Positions 45,389-58,906 of a stretch of DNA of 64,000 nt are shown here, one piece after another. The stretch covers positions 22,968,811 to 23,032,810 of the forward strand of contig OX637403.1 of the NCBI GenBank assembly GCA_951799425.1. Direction: 5' to 3'. The notes under the pieces are model-generated. The model had not been told where the DNA came from, did not search any database, and saw only the letters and a program-made list of their open reading frames with translations. Every line of letters begins with the position of its first letter. Position 1 is the stretch's first letter. Both the position numbers and the translations under genes were made by a program. The DNA comes from Ilex aquifolium (taxonomy: Eukaryota; Streptophyta; Magnoliopsida; Aquifoliales; Aquifoliaceae).

Positions 45389-46900
45389 ATGTGGGGACGG
45401 GACGACCAAAATAGATTGGTTAGGCGACCCTTGGACCCCAACATGAATATTGACCAAGACACACCCGAGGATGCCGGTGACAACTTTGAGGATTTGGGTG
45501 CTAATGATAATGTCCCAAAGGGGGGAGGAGTGCGAGACCCTAGAATTGCAAACCCTATAATGCACTTCCCTCCTAGGAATGAAGGGAACAATATTCCCGT
45601 TGATCATTCGACGAGGTCAATGCGGGATTATCTCCAACCCACACAGAGCACCACTCCCTCATGCATTCTCTTACCGGTCTAAGCTCATGCCTTCCTAGTT
45701 AAGTCGGGAATGTTGTAACTACTTCGTCAATTACACAGAATTGACAGGGAGAATCCTTATTTGCATATTAAGGAATTCGAGGATATAGTTGCAACCTTCC
45801 TCACTAATCATGCTATGGAAGACATAGCTCGCTTGAAATTATTTTTCTTTTCCCTTAAAGACAAAGCTAAAACGTGGTTGAATTCCTTGAGGCCTCGATT
45901 CATAACCTCTTGGGCACTAATGTTTCCGACTTTTTGAACAATTTTTTTCCAGTGCCTAAAACCACCGCTCTTAAAAAGAAAATCCAAAACTTCTCGAAAA
46001 AGCCCAATGAGCAATTTTATCACTGTTGGGATCGTGACAAGGAATTGCTACAATCCATTCCACATCATGGTTTTGAATCATGGCAATTGGTCAGTTTCTT
46101 CTATGAAGGGATCACACCGGGCCATAGACAATTCATTGACATGATGTGCAATCGGGAGTTCTGAAATAAGGATTTCGATGAGGCCCTAGAATACTTTAGT
46201 ACATTGGCATAAAATGTCCAATCTTGGTATATCACAGATCCCACCGATGTACCGAGGTCTTCTCCAGGTAGTAATCAAGCACATAGGGGAGGGATGTATG
46301 ATTTAAGGGATCGGGAAGAATTGCTTTCCAAAATCACCAATTTGTCCCGAAAAATGGAGAGTCTTGAGGTCAATAGGAGACATGAGGTGTCCAATGTTTC
46401 AAAGACTGAGGAGTTTGCTCTATCTGTGCGAGTGTTGAACATTCCATATCGGAATGCCCCAGCATTCCGGCACTTAAGGAAGTCTATCATGAGCAAGTAA
46501 ATGCCTTCAACTAAAGTAGGCAATCATTCTTCCCACACTCTAATACATATAATTCAGGTTGGAGTAATCATCCGAACTATAGTTGGAGAAATGAGAATTC
46601 CACTCCTCATGGGTCTAGTGCTTATTCACTTTTCATGCCTCCTAAGCAAAGTCAATACCAAGGCAAGGTCAGTTGTCTAGCTCTCAATACCCCCGGTCCA
46701 ATTCGCAAGGGTATTCACCGAACCCACTTCCACAACATTTTTCCTAAAGTCCACCTCTGCAAAGTTATGGTCAACAAGGACCATCCAATACTCCCACCTA
46801 CCAACCTCCCCATAAGAGGAAATCGGAGGATGTAGTTTATAATTTCATCCAAAGCCAAATCGCCTTCAACAATAACATTTTGGCTCAAGTCACAAAACTG
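45389..46900 (+). pseudogene. Gag of element E (degenerate)
   Basis: It starts at ATG 45389 and has the same block order as element C gag without the 1.4 kb insertion: LDPNMNIDQD, then MHFPPRNEGNN, FFFSLKDKAKTWL, FYEGITPGHRQFIDMM, and the coiled-coil-like DREELLSKITNLSRKMESLEVNRR. A stop at 45680-45682 and several frame changes follow. The zinc knuckle is no longer readable in one frame. Confidence 0.83.
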
Positions 46901-47841
46901 ACCAATGCTATAGGGATATCACAACAAGAGAAGGGGAAATTCCCCACTCAACCCCAAGAGAAACCTAAAGGCCAAAATATGATTGAGTCATTGGAGCCTA
47001 TAAAGGAGAGTTGTGAGCAACTCAAGGCGGTCACCACCCTTCGAAGTGGCAAATAGTTTGATAAGACCATTGTGCCAAAAGTCTCACCCAAGGCCACATT
47101 GCCATTAGAGAAAGAGACTAAGAGTGACACCAATGGGGGTGAGTTGAGTGAGAAAGAAAAACTGGTTGATGAAAGTGTGCATGCATCCCTCATTCCTGCC
47201 CCTTTTCCCAATCGTTTGAAGCCACCCATGAAGTGGGCTAACTATTCTGATATTGTTGAGATGTTCAAGTAGGTCAAGATCAACATCCCACTCCTCGATG
47301 CCATAAATCAAATCTCATCATGTGCCAAGATCTTGAAGGACTTGTGTACAGTGAAGAGGAAATTGAATGTTCACAAGAAGGCATTCCTCATCGAGCAAGT
47401 GAGCTTCATCTTGAGGACAAACACACCACCAAATTTCAAGGACCCCAGATGCCCTATCATTGCCATCAAAATAGGGAATTGCCGAGTGGAGCAAGCTCTT
47501 CTTGTTGAGGTCAAGTGTCAACCTCTTGCCCTACTCGGTGTATCAACAACTCCAACTTGAAGAGTTGAAGCCAACTTCAATCACTCTTTAATTGGCGGAC
47601 CGAAACATTAGAATACCGAGGAGAGTAGTTGAGGATGTCTTAGTCCAAGTTGACAATTTTTATTTCCCTGTCAATTTTATTATGCTTGAAACTTACCCGG
47701 TTGCTAACCTTGGCTCACAAATTCTCATCATTTTAGGTAGACCGTTTATTGCTACTTCTAATGTTGTGATTAATTGTAGGAATGGATTGATGAAGCTTAC
47801 TTTCGGGAACATGACTATGGACTTCAATGTGTTCAATTTGT
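46901..47841 (+). pseudogene. Gag C-terminus and protease of element E (degenerate)
   Basis: Contains the TTLRSGK region (stop straight after, near 47055), the LLDAINQI...AKILKDLCTVKRKLNVHKKAFL block, the protease segment (ALLVEVKCQPL, where DLGASVNLL is destroyed by a frameshift) and ILGRPFIATSN. It is cut at about 47841. Confidence 0.83.
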
Positions 47842-48240
47842 GTGAATTTTTGATGTTGCAGGTAATTATAGCATAAATCATGTATTTTGGAACCTTGCAA
47901 CTAAATGTGGAGGAGTGGTGAAGATATGGACACATTACATGGGGATTTGGAGTCTTAAAAGTGAAAGAAATGAAGGAGGCATCAGTGCTTGGTAACATAG
48001 GCACCAACACCTACACCATTTGGTAGCAGTACCTTGTTTTTCCTCCTTTTTGACCATGATCCACTTTAAATCTGAAAAAGTGCAAAACATGAAAGTTGTA
48101 TATTTGGATGTCCTCTATATTGTTTCAAAATTTCAGCTCAATCGGATGGTTTCATCAAAAGTTATGACAATTCTATGAAAGCTGGTCCGGAGCAGGCAAC
48201 CTACCGCATAGACCTATCGATAGTTTTTACTCAGTAGCCA

Positions 48241-49170
48241 ATTCGTTTCCATGCCACACAACTGACCAAGCCAGTGCAAATGATAAAAATCTACCACACC
48301 TTGGTTGTTCCTGAGAGCTGACCATAATTGAACATGAAAGAGGAGAAATGGTGATGTAGAAACCCAACAAAAGGGATGATGATTGTTGAATTCAAAGAGT
48401 TGAACGGAAAAAAAAATGAAAATCCAAGAAAAGTGAGAGAAAAAGGGGGTTAAGGAAGAAAGAATGATCAAAGAAAAAAGAAAAATGTTAAGGAAAAGAA
48501 GAAAAAGAAACAAAGAGTGAAGTGATGGTGTTAGCCTAGAAATCCCATAAAAGAGAGATCTTTTTGAAATAAAGGTCATCCACTCGGAACGACCCTCTTT
48601 GTTATCCTATATCCTTCATTTCACTTATCTCAATATCACCCCAAGGCCTCATTACAACCCTTGAAAGTCCTAAATGATCTAGAGAAGCATGTGGGATGCA
48701 TACTTTTAAAAGAACAAGAGAAGTTAGTTTTGCTATCTAATGCCGTAGCATTCCTTTCATGAGATTATGCCAAGGTTGTTTCATTGTTATGCATGTACTT
48801 AATTTTTGGATTATATGTGAGTATATTTCATTTTGAGCACAAGATTCTATCTCACATATACATATGGAGAGCATGCCAGGATAACCAATGTGTGATTATT
48901 TGTTGAGAAAACCCCTTGGTGAGTTTCGCATCAAAGCTGAATTTTGATAGCCAAGTGAATGTGGATTTCATTGAGTAAATGCTTAAATTACATATTCATT
49001 TCACACACACACGAGTTTTTAAAGGAAATGTGTAGGTGGATACTCTCGAATAGCATTTAAGGCTATGATGTGTTTCATGTATGATTAGTTCGGGGGTGTT
49101 AGACAAAGCTATTGTTGACATCCCAGTGCTATTTAGGATAAGGGCATATGTTTTAAATATTGGATATGAG
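48241..49170 (+). other. Element B interior, left part
   Basis: Non-coding. It starts at the deletion joint (AATTCGTTTCCATGCC, as at 20945 in A) and runs to GGATATGAG, where the Tekay element begins. The last five bases are the target duplication. The short ORFs here have no recognisable domain. Confidence 0.8.
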
Positions 49171-51491
49171 TGTGACGCCCCAAAAATCCGGGGGTCCGTT
49201 GATAAACCCATCAACCCGCGGAAACCTCCGTGGATATCGCTTAACCCGATACCACATTAAAAACATCGCTAAACCGAGGTTAGAACCCACAATGAAAATT
49301 CGGTTCAACATTCATTTGATCCAACCCCAGTCCAACACACCATGGTTCATACCCCATTAGGGTCCAATTTGATCATTTAGAGGAAGGAAATTCAAAGCCC
49401 AAAAGCTTGGCAAACAAAACAAAATTTAAAAAAAATAAAAATAAAAATTTGTCGGGCGTACCGGTACGCGTACCGGTACGCTGTACCCACTGGACCTCGG
49501 CGTACCGGTACGCGTACCGGTACGATTTTGGCAGTTTCGCCTTTTTTCCTTTGTTTTTCACTTCCAATCCAATCCAAACCATTCCAAACTCATCCAAAAC
49601 TTATACAATGAAGTTTCTAACATAAAACATTGTTTGTACAAGTTCTATTACAATTGATTCCATAATTTATACATCAAAAATGGAATTTATACAAAAACTT
49701 TACAAATTTTAAAATAAGGCCACAAGTCGGCCCCCTTCATGTTTGATGCTCTCCAAATGAGCCATCCCCCGGTGCCAACCCCACACCTGAAATGTTTCCC
49801 GTATAGGGTGAGCCAACGCCCAGTAAAGTAAACCCTACCAGGGCTACCCTTCCCCTAGATGCTCATGCTCATGCAACATTCACTTGCAAACAATCATTTA
49901 TCAAAAGGGCATGCATTCTAAATTTGAAATGCAACATACCATGCCATGAAGTGAGATGCCACTCTCTCATGCATTTCAACCCGAGTCCTCACCGACTCCT
50001 ACAACACGATGCAATGCCAAAGTGTTTCATTTCATCATTTATGTTTTCATCAAATGATATTTTCAAAACTAGGGTCTTTCTTGGGATCGGACTTTTTCAT
50101 GGACTCATACCAAGGGTCTTCCATACCCGTACACTTTATGGACTCTTACACCAATGGAGTGCACCCTCCAAATCTTCGGGCCTTGCACCCGAGAGGTCGT
50201 CATGCCTCTTCTTGCTCATCCCGACCCATTTTATCATGCTTTCAAGCGGCTTAGCTAGGTCTTCGACCCAACTTTTCCCAAGCCATAACGTCAATCACCA
50301 ATTGTGGTGTTGACATCCACCATGCAACACCCATGTAATGAGATGCTTCCGTGCACATGCAATGCTATGTCCCATTGCATACAAAATGATGTTCAATATG
50401 TCAAGAACAACACATGCACAATTTCAACATGCACATACAATTACAAATCATATCATAAGCATATGATTCCACAAGTTAAGATTTAAGCATGTTACTTCAA
50501 TTTAATGAAAACAACCACACACATCAAGCAAGGCATTTTATCGAACACCTTCAAGACATAACTTATAAATCACAAAGCATGCCTCACATTTCCCCAAATT
50601 ACAAGAACTATCACATGTAACTTCCATATATCAAAATCAAACTAGCATTTGATTTGGTTCATTTCTAGACTTGCTTCCTCATTTTCACATATATATATAT
50701 ATAACATGGGTACACATATACATATACCAACCCCTTAGACTACCAACATCTAGAGACAAGAATAATCCAAGGTAGGAAGAACCCTACCTCTTGAAGCGTA
50801 AATCACCCGAAGGAAGCTTCAAGAACACTTTCTAAGTCCAAGACTAGATCCCCCCCAAATCTCCTCTTTTGGATCTTCGGTGAAATCCCTCGTTCTTGGT
50901 GTGGTTGCGTAGCCCTCGTCGAGGAGATCGATTCTCTTTATTGGCTCGACGGAATCCGAGCGACGGAAGTCCGAGAAATCGCCGGAGAAAGCTTGAAGAT
51001 CAAGGTTTTCTCTCTTTTCTCTCTTCTCTCTCTCTTGGCCGGCCAAACAAGAACACAAATGGCTAAAAGTCTGATTTTCTAAATATTTACCCCTTTTTTT
51101 TATAGTTTTAAATACTCGGCCCACGTCGCGCCACGTGTCCCTCGTTTAATCGGGTCCGATTTCGTCCCGAAACGATTTATTTGATCCCGGTTTAAGTTCA
51201 AATTAATTTTATTTGAACTTTAACTTAATTTTAAGGAAATTTTATAAAATTTATTATTGTGGACCTTTAAAATGTCACTCGCCACGCAGTCGCCTCGAAC
51301 GACGTGCAAAATTCCGTCTATCTCGGAATTCGACGAAATTTCTGGTGGTCACTAGATTCCGCGATACGAATCCAACGGCGAACTCCGTTTCCTCGTCCGA
51401 GGTCTAGAACATGAGTATTTTAAATACGCATTATAGTGGCAAATTACTATTTTGCCCTTTTTGGAAAAATTTAAATTTCCCGGGTTTTACA
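49171..51491 (-). repeat. 3' LTR of the Tekay element
   Basis: 2321 bp, TGTGACGCCCC...GGGTTTTACA on the plus strand. A palindrome cassette lies at 49456-49525 and a TA microsatellite near 50690. Confidence 0.95.
49456..49525. repeat. CCGG-palindrome cassette in Tekay 3' LTR
   Basis: Two tandem GTACCGGTACGC units, the spacer TACCCACTGGACCTCGGC, then two more units. It is fully conserved in the other LTR at 56862-56930. Confidence 0.9.
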
Positions 51492-51504
51492 TTCTTCCCC
51501 CCTT
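51492..51504 (-). other. Polypurine tract of the Tekay element
   Basis: AAGGGGGGAAGAA on the minus strand, directly next to the 3' LTR. Confidence 0.88.
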
Positions 51505-51585
51505 AAAAGAATTTCGTCCCCGAAATTCACAAACACACATACATGCAATTCCATGCATATGTAAGAGTCATGTAATAGTAAATGA

Positions 51586-54500
51586 CTATAAAAACGTACC
51601 TCTATCCTCAAACAAGAAAGGATAACTGGCACGTACGGTGTCCTCGCGCTCCCATGTCGCCTCTTCCACTCCCCGGTGCTGCCACAACACCTTCACTAGC
51701 CTCACGGTCTTGCCTCGCAAAACCTGATCCCGGCTATCCATGATACACACCGGTCCCTCCTCGAAGGTCCCATCCGCATCAACTGTCAACTCACCCCAAT
51801 CCACCACAAGTGTCGGATCTGGAGTATACTTCCGGAGCATAGAGACATGAAACACTGCGTGAACACCCGATAAATTTGGCGGTAATGCCAACCGATAAGC
51901 AACTGTACCCACCCTCTCGAGTACTTCGAAGGGCCCGATATATCTCGGCGACAATTTCCCCCGCTTACCAAACCGGACCACTCCTCTTTTAGGCATAACC
52001 TTCAAGAAGACATGATCTCCCACCTCAAACTCTAGAGGTCGTCGTCGTCTATCGGCGTAGCTCTTCTGCCGGCTCTGCGCCGTGAGAAGACGCTTCCGTA
52101 TCAAGTCCACCTTCTCTGAGGTGTCTCCTACCAAGTCCGGACCCGTAACAGGTCTCTCTCCAACCTCCGTCCAACAAACCGGAGATCGACATGGCCTCCC
52201 GTATAGTGCCTCGTAGGGTGCCATCTGTATACTCGCCTGATAACTATTGTTATAGGCGAACTCCACCAAGGGCAAATGATCTTCCCAGCTACCCTTGAGA
52301 TCTAGGACACATGCCCGTAGCATGTCCTCTAATGTCTGAATGGTCCTCTCAGACTGACCGTCCGTCTGGGGATGGAAAGCAGTGCTCATCATCAGCTGTG
52401 TCCCCATGGCTCGCTGGAAACTCTCCCAAAAATGAGATGTGAATCTGGGATCCCGATCCGATACTATAGATACGGGCACCCCATGCAATCGGACAATCTC
52501 TCGTATATATAACTTGCAGAATTCCTCCAGTGTGAAGGTCATCCGCACAGCCAAAAAGTGTGCCGACTTCGTAAGCCGGTCCACTACCACCCATACCGCG
52601 TCATGTCCTCGTGATGTCCGTGGCAAGTGAGTCACAAAATCCATCGTGATATGTTCCCACTTCCACTCAGCTACCTCCAATGGCTGGAGTAACCCCGCTG
52701 GTCTCTGGTGTTCAGCCTTCACTTGCTGACACGTGAGACATCTACCAACAAAACCACCCACCTGTCGCTTCATCCCATTCCAATAGTACTGGCGACGAAG
52801 ATCATGATACATCTTCGTGCCCCCTGGATGAACCGCAAAACGGGAGCAATGAAACTCCCTAAGGATCTCCTCTCTCAGATCCGCCAACTGAGGAACCACA
52901 ACTCTTCCCCGATACCGAAGACTACCATCCGAGTGAATGGCCCAGTCCTCGTCACCCGTACCTGCCTGTACCCGGTCCCGGATGGACACTAGCTCCGTGT
53001 CCTGACTCTGGGACTCAACAACCCTGCTCAGGAGAGAAGGCGTAGCCACCAAACTCCCCAAAGTACCCTGAGCCTGACCCATATAACATAGCCCGAACTG
53101 TCCTACAGTCTCGAGCATCTGCCACTCTCGGGAAGCCACACTAGCCAAGACTTCCCGTGACTTCCGACTGAGTGCGTCAGCTACCACATTTGCCTTACCG
53201 GGATGGTAATGCAAAGTGAAGTCATAGTCTTCTAGAAGCTCCATCCACCTGCGTTGCCTCATATTGAGGTCCCGCTGTGTAAAGATGTACTTCAGACTTT
53301 TATGGTCTGAAAACACCTCGAACTGTTCACCATATAAATAGTGGCGCCAAGCCTTCAAGGCAAAGACAATGGCTGCTAACTCCATATCATGCGTGGGGTA
53401 ATTCTGCTCGTGATTCTTTAATTGTCGAGAACCATAAGCCACCACCCTCCCGGACTGCATCAAAACGCATCCGAGTCCGTCCTTAGAGGCATCACAATAC
53501 ACTGTGTACCTCTGTCCCCTTTCTGGAACTATCAGAATAGGAGCGGAAGTAAGCCTCCTCTTCAACTCCTGGAATGCCTTCTCGCAAGAATCATTCCACT
53601 CGAACTTGACCTCTTTCCGGGTCAACCTAGTCATAGGTGAAGCTAGTCGGGAGAAGTCCTCAATGAACCTCCTGTAATACCCTGCCAATCCCAAGAAACT
53701 ACGTATCTCGAAGACTGACTTCGGCCTCTCCCAATTCATGACTGCCTCCACCTTCTCCGGGTCTACGGATACACCCGAAGCCGACACTACATGTCCCAAA
53801 AACTTTACCTCAGTCAGCCAAAATTCACACTTGCTGAACTTGGCATACAACTGATGGTCTCTCAAGATCTGAAGAACGACCCTCAAGTGACCCTCATGCT
53901 CCTCTTCAGACTTGGAGTAGATCAAGATGTCGTCAACAAAAACCACGACGAACTGATCAAGGTAGGGTTGGAACACCCTATGCATGAGATCCATGAATGC
54001 CGCCGGGGCATTTGTCAATCCGAAAGGCATCACTGTGAACTCAAAATGCCCATATCGCGTCCGGAACGCCGTCTTAGGGATATCTGCATCCCTAACTCTC
54101 AACTGATGGTAACCGGTGCGGAGATCTATCTTAGAGTAGACCCACGCCCCTCTCAGCTGATCAAACAAGTCATCAATCCTCGGCAAAGGGTACCTATTCT
54201 TGATAGTAACCCTATTCAATTGCCGGTAGTCTATGCATAGTCGAAGGGTTTTGTCCTTCTTCTTTGCAAATAACACCGGAGCGCCCCATGGTGAGGTACT
54301 CGGTCTAATGAACCCCTTGTCCAACAATTCCTGCAATTGAACCTTGAGTTCTTGCAACTCAGCAGGCGCCATCCTATGTGGAGTCATAGAAATGGGCGAT
54401 GTACCGGGATGCAATTCTATAGTGAAGTCTACATCCCTATGTGGAGGTAATCCCGGTAGTTCATCCGGAAAAACATCCTCATAATCACACACTACTCGAG

Positions 54501-56208
54501 GTAGACCAAACTCTTGTCTCGCCTCGTCCTCCAGGGTAAGGCTTGCTAGCCAACCCATCAACTGCCCGTGCCATCTAGAGTCGTACACGGCTTGAGGAAA
54601 AGCATCGTGCTTATCCCCCTGAAACATGAAACAGACCCCATCCGGTGTGTAAGCAGTGACCCGCTTCCGGTCGCAATCAATGACGACTCGGAGTGCCGCC
54701 AACCAATCCATTCCAAGGATTACATCGAATTCCGACATGTCCATAACTCGAAGGTCCACGGTGAGTAGAATCCCTGAGATCTCTAGCTCACAACCCCGAC
54801 ATATCCGATCAACCCTCACCCTAGCTCCCAGGGGAGAACTCACATGTAATGGTTCTTCTAAAGTCTCGACCTCTAAACCCAAGTCTTTCACACAAGATGC
54901 AGAAATGAATGAATGTGATGCACCAGAGTCAAACAATACTTTAGCCCATAAGCGGGAAAGTAGAAATGTACCCTGTATCACCGACTGATCTGCCGGCTCG
55001 GTCTGTGGCATAATGGCGTAGACACGCCCCTGGGTCCCTGAAGTCCCGGCCTGTGAACCCTGGCCTCGCCCCCGACCCATGCCTTGGCCCATCTGGCCTG
55101 CTAGCGGAGTTCCCGCTCGGAAAGTAGTAGGCGCTAGTGCAGCACCCTGTGACTGGTACTGGCTCCTTTGACCCACAGCAGGGTAAGGAGGAATAAACTG
55201 TGTCTGCGGTTGTCCCACAGAAGACTGGGATTGGGATGTCCCATAGCTCTGGGATCCCTGCAGTTGAGGACACTCCTTCCTCATGTGACCCGGCTGGTGA
55301 CAAAAATAACAAGTCTTCTGGCCCGGCTGGAAGGCGGTCCTGAAGTTTCCCTTATCTTGGGTGAATCGACCCTGGCCTTGGCCTTGATAGCCGCGGCTCT
55401 GCCCTTGAGCTCCTTGCGGAATTGAAGTCCTTTGCTTCTTTCCCGCACTAGAAGATGAAGATTGACCCTCCTTCTTTTTGTCCTTAACACCCGCTTCTCG
55501 GATGTTGCGCGCGTCCTCCACCTCTCTCTCGATAGCCATTGCAGTCTTGACCATCGAATCAAGGTCTTGCAGGAGAAGTCCTACAATCTTGCCTCGAATG
55601 GACAACTTCAGTCCATCTTCGAACTTACGTACCTTGGCCACGTCTGAGGCCACATAGTCATCAGCAAAACGGGCCAACTCCGTGAATTTGGCCACATATT
55701 CTAGCACATTCATATTTCCCTGCTTCAATTCTAGGAACTCCTTGGCCTTAGCATGTCGAGCAGTTGCTGGGAAATACTTTCCCATATAGAGCTCTCGGAA
55801 CTCTACCCACGTCATGGTCTCCAAATTTCTGGAGTCCCTCACCCAATCCCACCATAGCTGGGACTCTCCCTCCAGCTGAAAAGTTGCCAGAGTTATCTTG
55901 GTGGCATCGGAAGTGATCTCCATAGCCCTCAAGATCTTCTCCACTTGCCGAATCCAACGATCGGCTACCATTGGATCCGCACCTCCCAGAAAAACCGGAG
56001 GATGATGGGCTTTGAACTTCTGGAGGTTACTTGAGCCTCCATGTCCCATATTTGCACCAGTCTGTGCAATGGTAGCGGCTGTAGCACTAGCCTGTGCAAT
56101 AGTTGCCGCCGCCTCACCGATAGCCTCTGCAAAGGCTTGGTGATCAAAGGCCGGAGGTGGTTGGTTGTTCCACCTACCGCCTCGGCGTCCTCGCCCTCTA
56201 TATGCCAT
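51586..56208 (-). CDS. Gag-pol polyprotein of Tekay-type chromovirus, 1540 aa, intact
   Basis: A single open frame. Domains by residue: gag about 60-240; zinc knuckle C300-C303-H308-C313 (CX2CX4HX4C); aspartic protease with D427-S-G; RT about 620-810 with FVDD at 757-760 and the LCIDYRQLN and MPFGLTNAP blocks; RNase H with D906, E943, D968 and a final Asp near 1011; integrase finger H1120, H1127, C1157, C1160; and core D1190, D1251, E1287 (D,D35E spacing correct). The C-terminus, about 1486-1535, is a chromodomain (VKVLW...[10 protein letters not shown]), which in chromoviruses can bind modified histones and guide insertion. No key residue is missing and the length is normal for Tekay. The start is the first Met, 353 bases past the primer site. 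Gag and Pol share one frame with no slippage site needed. Confidence 0.96.
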   Translation of the reverse strand: MAYRGRGRRGGRWNNQPPPAFDHQAFAEAIGEAAATIAQASATAATIAQTGANMGHGGSSNLQKFKAHHPPVFLGGADPMVADRWIRQVEKILRAMEITSDATKITLATFQLEGESQLWWDWVRDSRNLETMTWVEFRELYMGKYFPATARHAKAKEFLELKQGNMNVLEYVAKFTELARFADDYVASDVAKVRKFEDGLKLSIRGKIVGLLLQDLDSMVKTAMAIEREVEDARNIREAGVKDKKKEGQSSSSSAGKKQRTSIPQGAQGQSRGYQGQGQGRFTQDKGNFRTAFQPGQKTCYFCHQPGHMRKECPQLQGSQSYGTSQSQSSVGQPQTQFIPPYPAVGQRSQYQSQGAALAPTTFRAGTPLAGQMGQGMGRGRGQGSQAGTSGTQGRVYAIMPQTEPADQSVIQGTFLLSRLWAKVLFDSGASHSFISASCVKDLGLEVETLEEPLHVSSPLGARVRVDRICRGCELEISGILLTVDLRVMDMSEFDVILGMDWLAALRVVIDCDRKRVTAYTPDGVCFMFQGDKHDAFPQAVYDSRWHGQLMGWLASLTLEDEARQEFGLPRVVCDYEDVFPDELPGLPPHRDVDFTIELHPGTSPISMTPHRMAPAELQELKVQLQELLDKGFIRPSTSPWGAPVLFAKKKDKTLRLCIDYRQLNRVTIKNRYPLPRIDDLFDQLRGAWVYSKIDLRTGYHQLRVRDADIPKTAFRTRYGHFEFTVMPFGLTNAPAAFMDLMHRVFQPYLDQFVVVFVDDILIYSKSEEEHEGHLRVVLQILRDHQLYAKFSKCEFWLTEVKFLGHVVSASGVSVDPEKVEAVMNWERPKSVFEIRSFLGLAGYYRRFIEDFSRLASPMTRLTRKEVKFEWNDSCEKAFQELKRRLTSAPILIVPERGQRYTVYCDASKDGLGCVLMQSGRVVAYGSRQLKNHEQNYPTHDMELAAIVFALKAWRHYLYGEQFEVFSDHKSLKYIFTQRDLNMRQRRWMELLEDYDFTLHYHPGKANVVADALSRKSREVLASVASREWQMLETVGQFGLCYMGQAQGTLGSLVATPSLLSRVVESQSQDTELVSIRDRVQAGTGDEDWAIHSDGSLRYRGRVVVPQLADLREEILREFHCSRFAVHPGGTKMYHDLRRQYYWNGMKRQVGGFVGRCLTCQQVKAEHQRPAGLLQPLEVAEWKWEHITMDFVTHLPRTSRGHDAVWVVVDRLTKSAHFLAVRMTFTLEEFCKLYIREIVRLHGVPVSIVSDRDPRFTSHFWESFQRAMGTQLMMSTAFHPQTDGQSERTIQTLEDMLRACVLDLKGSWEDHLPLVEFAYNNSYQASIQMAPYEALYGRPCRSPVCWTEVGERPVTGPDLVGDTSEKVDLIRKRLLTAQSRQKSYADRRRRPLEFEVGDHVFLKVMPKRGVVRFGKRGKLSPRYIGPFEVLERVGTVAYRLALPPNLSGVHAVFHVSMLRKYTPDPTLVVDWGELTVDADGTFEEGPVCIMDSRDQVLRGKTVRLVKVLWQHRGVEEATWEREDTVRASYPFLFEDRGTFL

Positions 56209-56560
56209 CTACACAAGTCAAATGGCAACATAGTTTTACAAGGCTTCCCAAAACAGGAAATCAAAACTCAACTATCAAGAGTTTTCTAATTGTCTCACTA
56301 GGAGAGCATATGCCTCTCGTTAGTAGAAATTTATACTATGAACCCTCCCGTTCATCTGTTTTCCCACTCCCAAGGTTATATTTTCTAAACACTAGGTTTA
56401 GAATACTTTTCACTATGCACATTTATCATGCATACAATTCATGTAACACATAATCATGTAGCACATAATCATGTAACAATAAAACACATAACATGAATGC
56501 ACATGGAATGCAATGGTCTAGACCCAATGCCCATCAAGCCCTAAGTAATTCGTATACCTA

Positions 56561-56573
56561 GGCTCTGATACCA
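56561..56573 (-). other. Primer binding site of the Tekay element (tRNA-iMet)
   Basis: TGGTATCAGAGCC on the minus strand, complementary to the 3' end of plant initiator tRNA-Met and three bases from the 5' LTR. Confidence 0.92.
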
Positions 56574-56576
56574 AGC

Positions 56577-58901
56577 TGTGACGCCCCAAAAATCCGGGGG
56601 TCCGTTGATAAACCCATCAACCCGCGGAAACCTCCGTGGATATCGCTTAACCCGATACCACATTAAAAACATCGCTAAACCGAGGTTAGAACCCACAATG
56701 AAAATTCGGTTCAACATTCATTTGATCCAACCCCAGTCCAACACACCATGGTTCATACCCCATTAGGGTCCAATTTGATCATTTAGAGGAAGGAAATTCA
56801 AAGCCCAAAAGCTTGGCAAACAAAACAAAATTTAAAAAAAATAAAAATAAAAATTTGTCGGGCGTACCGGTACGCGTACCGGTACGCTGTACCCACTGGA
56901 CCTCGGCGTACCGGTACGCGTACCGGTACGATTTTGGCAGTTTCGCCTTTTTTCCTTTGTTTTTCACTTCCAATCCAATCCAAACCATTCCAAACTCATC
57001 CAAAACTTATACAATGAAGTTTCTAACATAAAACATTGTTTGTACAAGTTCTATTACAATTGATTCCATAATTTATACATCAAAAATGGAATTTATACAA
57101 AAACTTTACAAATTTTAAAATAAGGCCACAAGTCGGCCCCCTTCATGTTTGATGCTCTCCAAATGAGCCATCCCCCGGTGCCAACCCCACACCTGAAATG
57201 TTTCCCGTATAGGGTGAGCCAACGCCCAGTAAAGTAAACCCTACCAGGGCTACCCTTCCCCTAGATGCTCATGCTCATGCAACATTCACTTGCAAACAAT
57301 CATTTATCAAAAGGGCATGCATTCTAAATTTGAAATGCAACATACCATGCCATGAAGTGAGATGCCACTCTCTCATGCATTTCAACCCGAGTCCTCACCG
57401 ACTCCTACAACACGATGCAATGCCAAAGTGTTTCATTTCATCATTTATGTTTTCATCAAATGATATTTTCAAAACTAGGGTCTTTCTTGGGATCGGACTT
57501 TTTCATGGACTCATACCAAGGGTCTTCCATACCCGTACACTTTATGGACTCTTACACCAATGGAGTGCACCCTCCAAATCACCGGGCCTTGCAACCGAGA
57601 GGTCGTCATGCCTCTTCTTGCTCATCCCGACCCATTTTATCATGCTTTCAAGCGGCTTAGCTAGGTCTTCGACCCAACTTTTCCCAAGCCATAACGTCAA
57701 TCACCAATTGTGGTGTTGACATCCACCATGCAACACCCATGTAATGAGATGCTTCCGTGCACATGCAATGCTATGTCCCATTGCATACAAAATGATGTTC
57801 AATATGTCAACAACAACACATGCACAATTTCAACATGCACATACAATTACAAATCATATCATAAGCATATGATTCCACAAGTTAAGATTTGAGCATGTTA
57901 CTTCAATTTAATGAAAACAACCACACACATCAAGCAAGGCATTTTATCGAACACCTTCAAGACATAACTTATAAATCACAAAGCATGCCTCACATTTCCC
58001 CAAATTACAAGAACTATCACATGTAACTTCCATATATCAAAATCAAACTAGCATTTGATTTGGTTCATTTCTAGACTTGCTTCCTCATTTTCACATATAT
58101 ATATATATATATAACATGGGTACACATATACATATACCAACCCCTTAGACTACCAACATCTAGAGACAAGAATAATCCAAGGTAGGAAGAACCCTACCTC
58201 TTGAAGCGTAAATCACCCGAAGGAAGCTTCAAGAACACTTTCTAAGCCCAAGACTAGATCCCCCCCAAATCTCCTCTTTTGGATCTTCGGTGAAATCCCT
58301 CGTTCTTGGTGTGGTTGCGTAGCCCTCGTCGAGGAGATCGATTCTCTCTATTGGCTCGACGGAATCCGAGCGACGGAAGTCCGAGAAATCGCCGGAGAAA
58401 GCTTGAAGATCAAGGTTTTCTCTCTTTTCTCTCTTCTCTCTCTCTTGGCCGGCCAAACAAGAACACAAATGGCTAAAAGTCTGATTTTCTAAATATTTAC
58501 CCCTTTTTTTTATAGTTTTAAATACTCGGCCCACGTCGCGCCACGTGTCCCTCGTTTAATCGGGTCCAATTTCGTCCCGAAACGATTTATTTGATCCCGG
58601 TTTAAGTTCAAATTAATTTTATTTGAACTTTAACTTAATTTTAAGGAAATTTTATAAAATTTATTATTGTGGACCTTTAAAATGTCACTCGCCACGCAGT
58701 CGCCTCGAACGACGTGCAAAATTCCGTCTATCTCGGAATTCGACGAAATTTCTGGTGGTCACTAGATTCCGCGATACGAATCCAACGGCGAACTCCGTTT
58801 CCTCGTCCGAGGTCTAGAACATGAGTATTTTAAATACGCATTATAGTGGCAAATTACTATTTTGCCCTTTTTGGAAAAATTTAAATTTCCCGGGTTTTAC
58901 A
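56577..58901 (-). repeat. 5' LTR of the Tekay element (promoter LTR)
   Basis: 2325 bp. On the minus strand an AT-rich TATA-like run (CTATAAAAAA, about 58506-58515) lies in the expected U3 part. Palindrome cassette at 56862-56930; the TA microsatellite near 58100 is 4 bp longer than in the 3' LTR. Confidence 0.95.
56862..56930. repeat. CCGG-palindrome cassette in Tekay 5' LTR
   Basis: Same four-unit structure as 49456-49525, with no change seen. Confidence 0.9.
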
Positions 58902-58906
58902 ATGAG

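Larger units (their letters stand above)
43508..47841 (+). mobile_element. Element E: Athila-type element, 5' part only
   Basis: 5' LTR 43508-45230 (C family by sequence and CTTCCGGAAG cassette), primer site, gag and protease, then an abrupt joint to element B LTR sequence near 47841-47846. RT, RNase H and integrase are missing. The C-type LTR piece at 60868-61475 may be its 3' LTR, but the flanks (CATAT at 43503-43507, GTATA at 61476-61480) do not match. Confidence 0.82.
49171..58901 (-). mobile_element. Intact Tekay-type chromovirus, TSD ATGAG
   Basis: 9731 bp with LTRs at 49171-51491 and 56577-58901, perfect ATGAG duplications (49166-49170, 58902-58906), a tRNA-iMet primer site, a polypurine tract and one uninterrupted polyprotein on the minus strand. 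Reading the two LTRs side by side I count about 8 substitutions and one 4-bp TA-repeat difference over 2.3 kb, so the insertion is recent. Structurally it looks able to move. It is the youngest layer of the nest. Confidence 0.96.

Noticed and set aside
49373-49597. Short ORFs rich in Tyr-Arg-Tyr / Thr-Gly-Thr repeats (also 35258-35640, 56779-57031)
   Set aside because: They are translations of the GTACCGGTAC palindrome arrays, open on both strands because the array is palindromic; no start context or domain.
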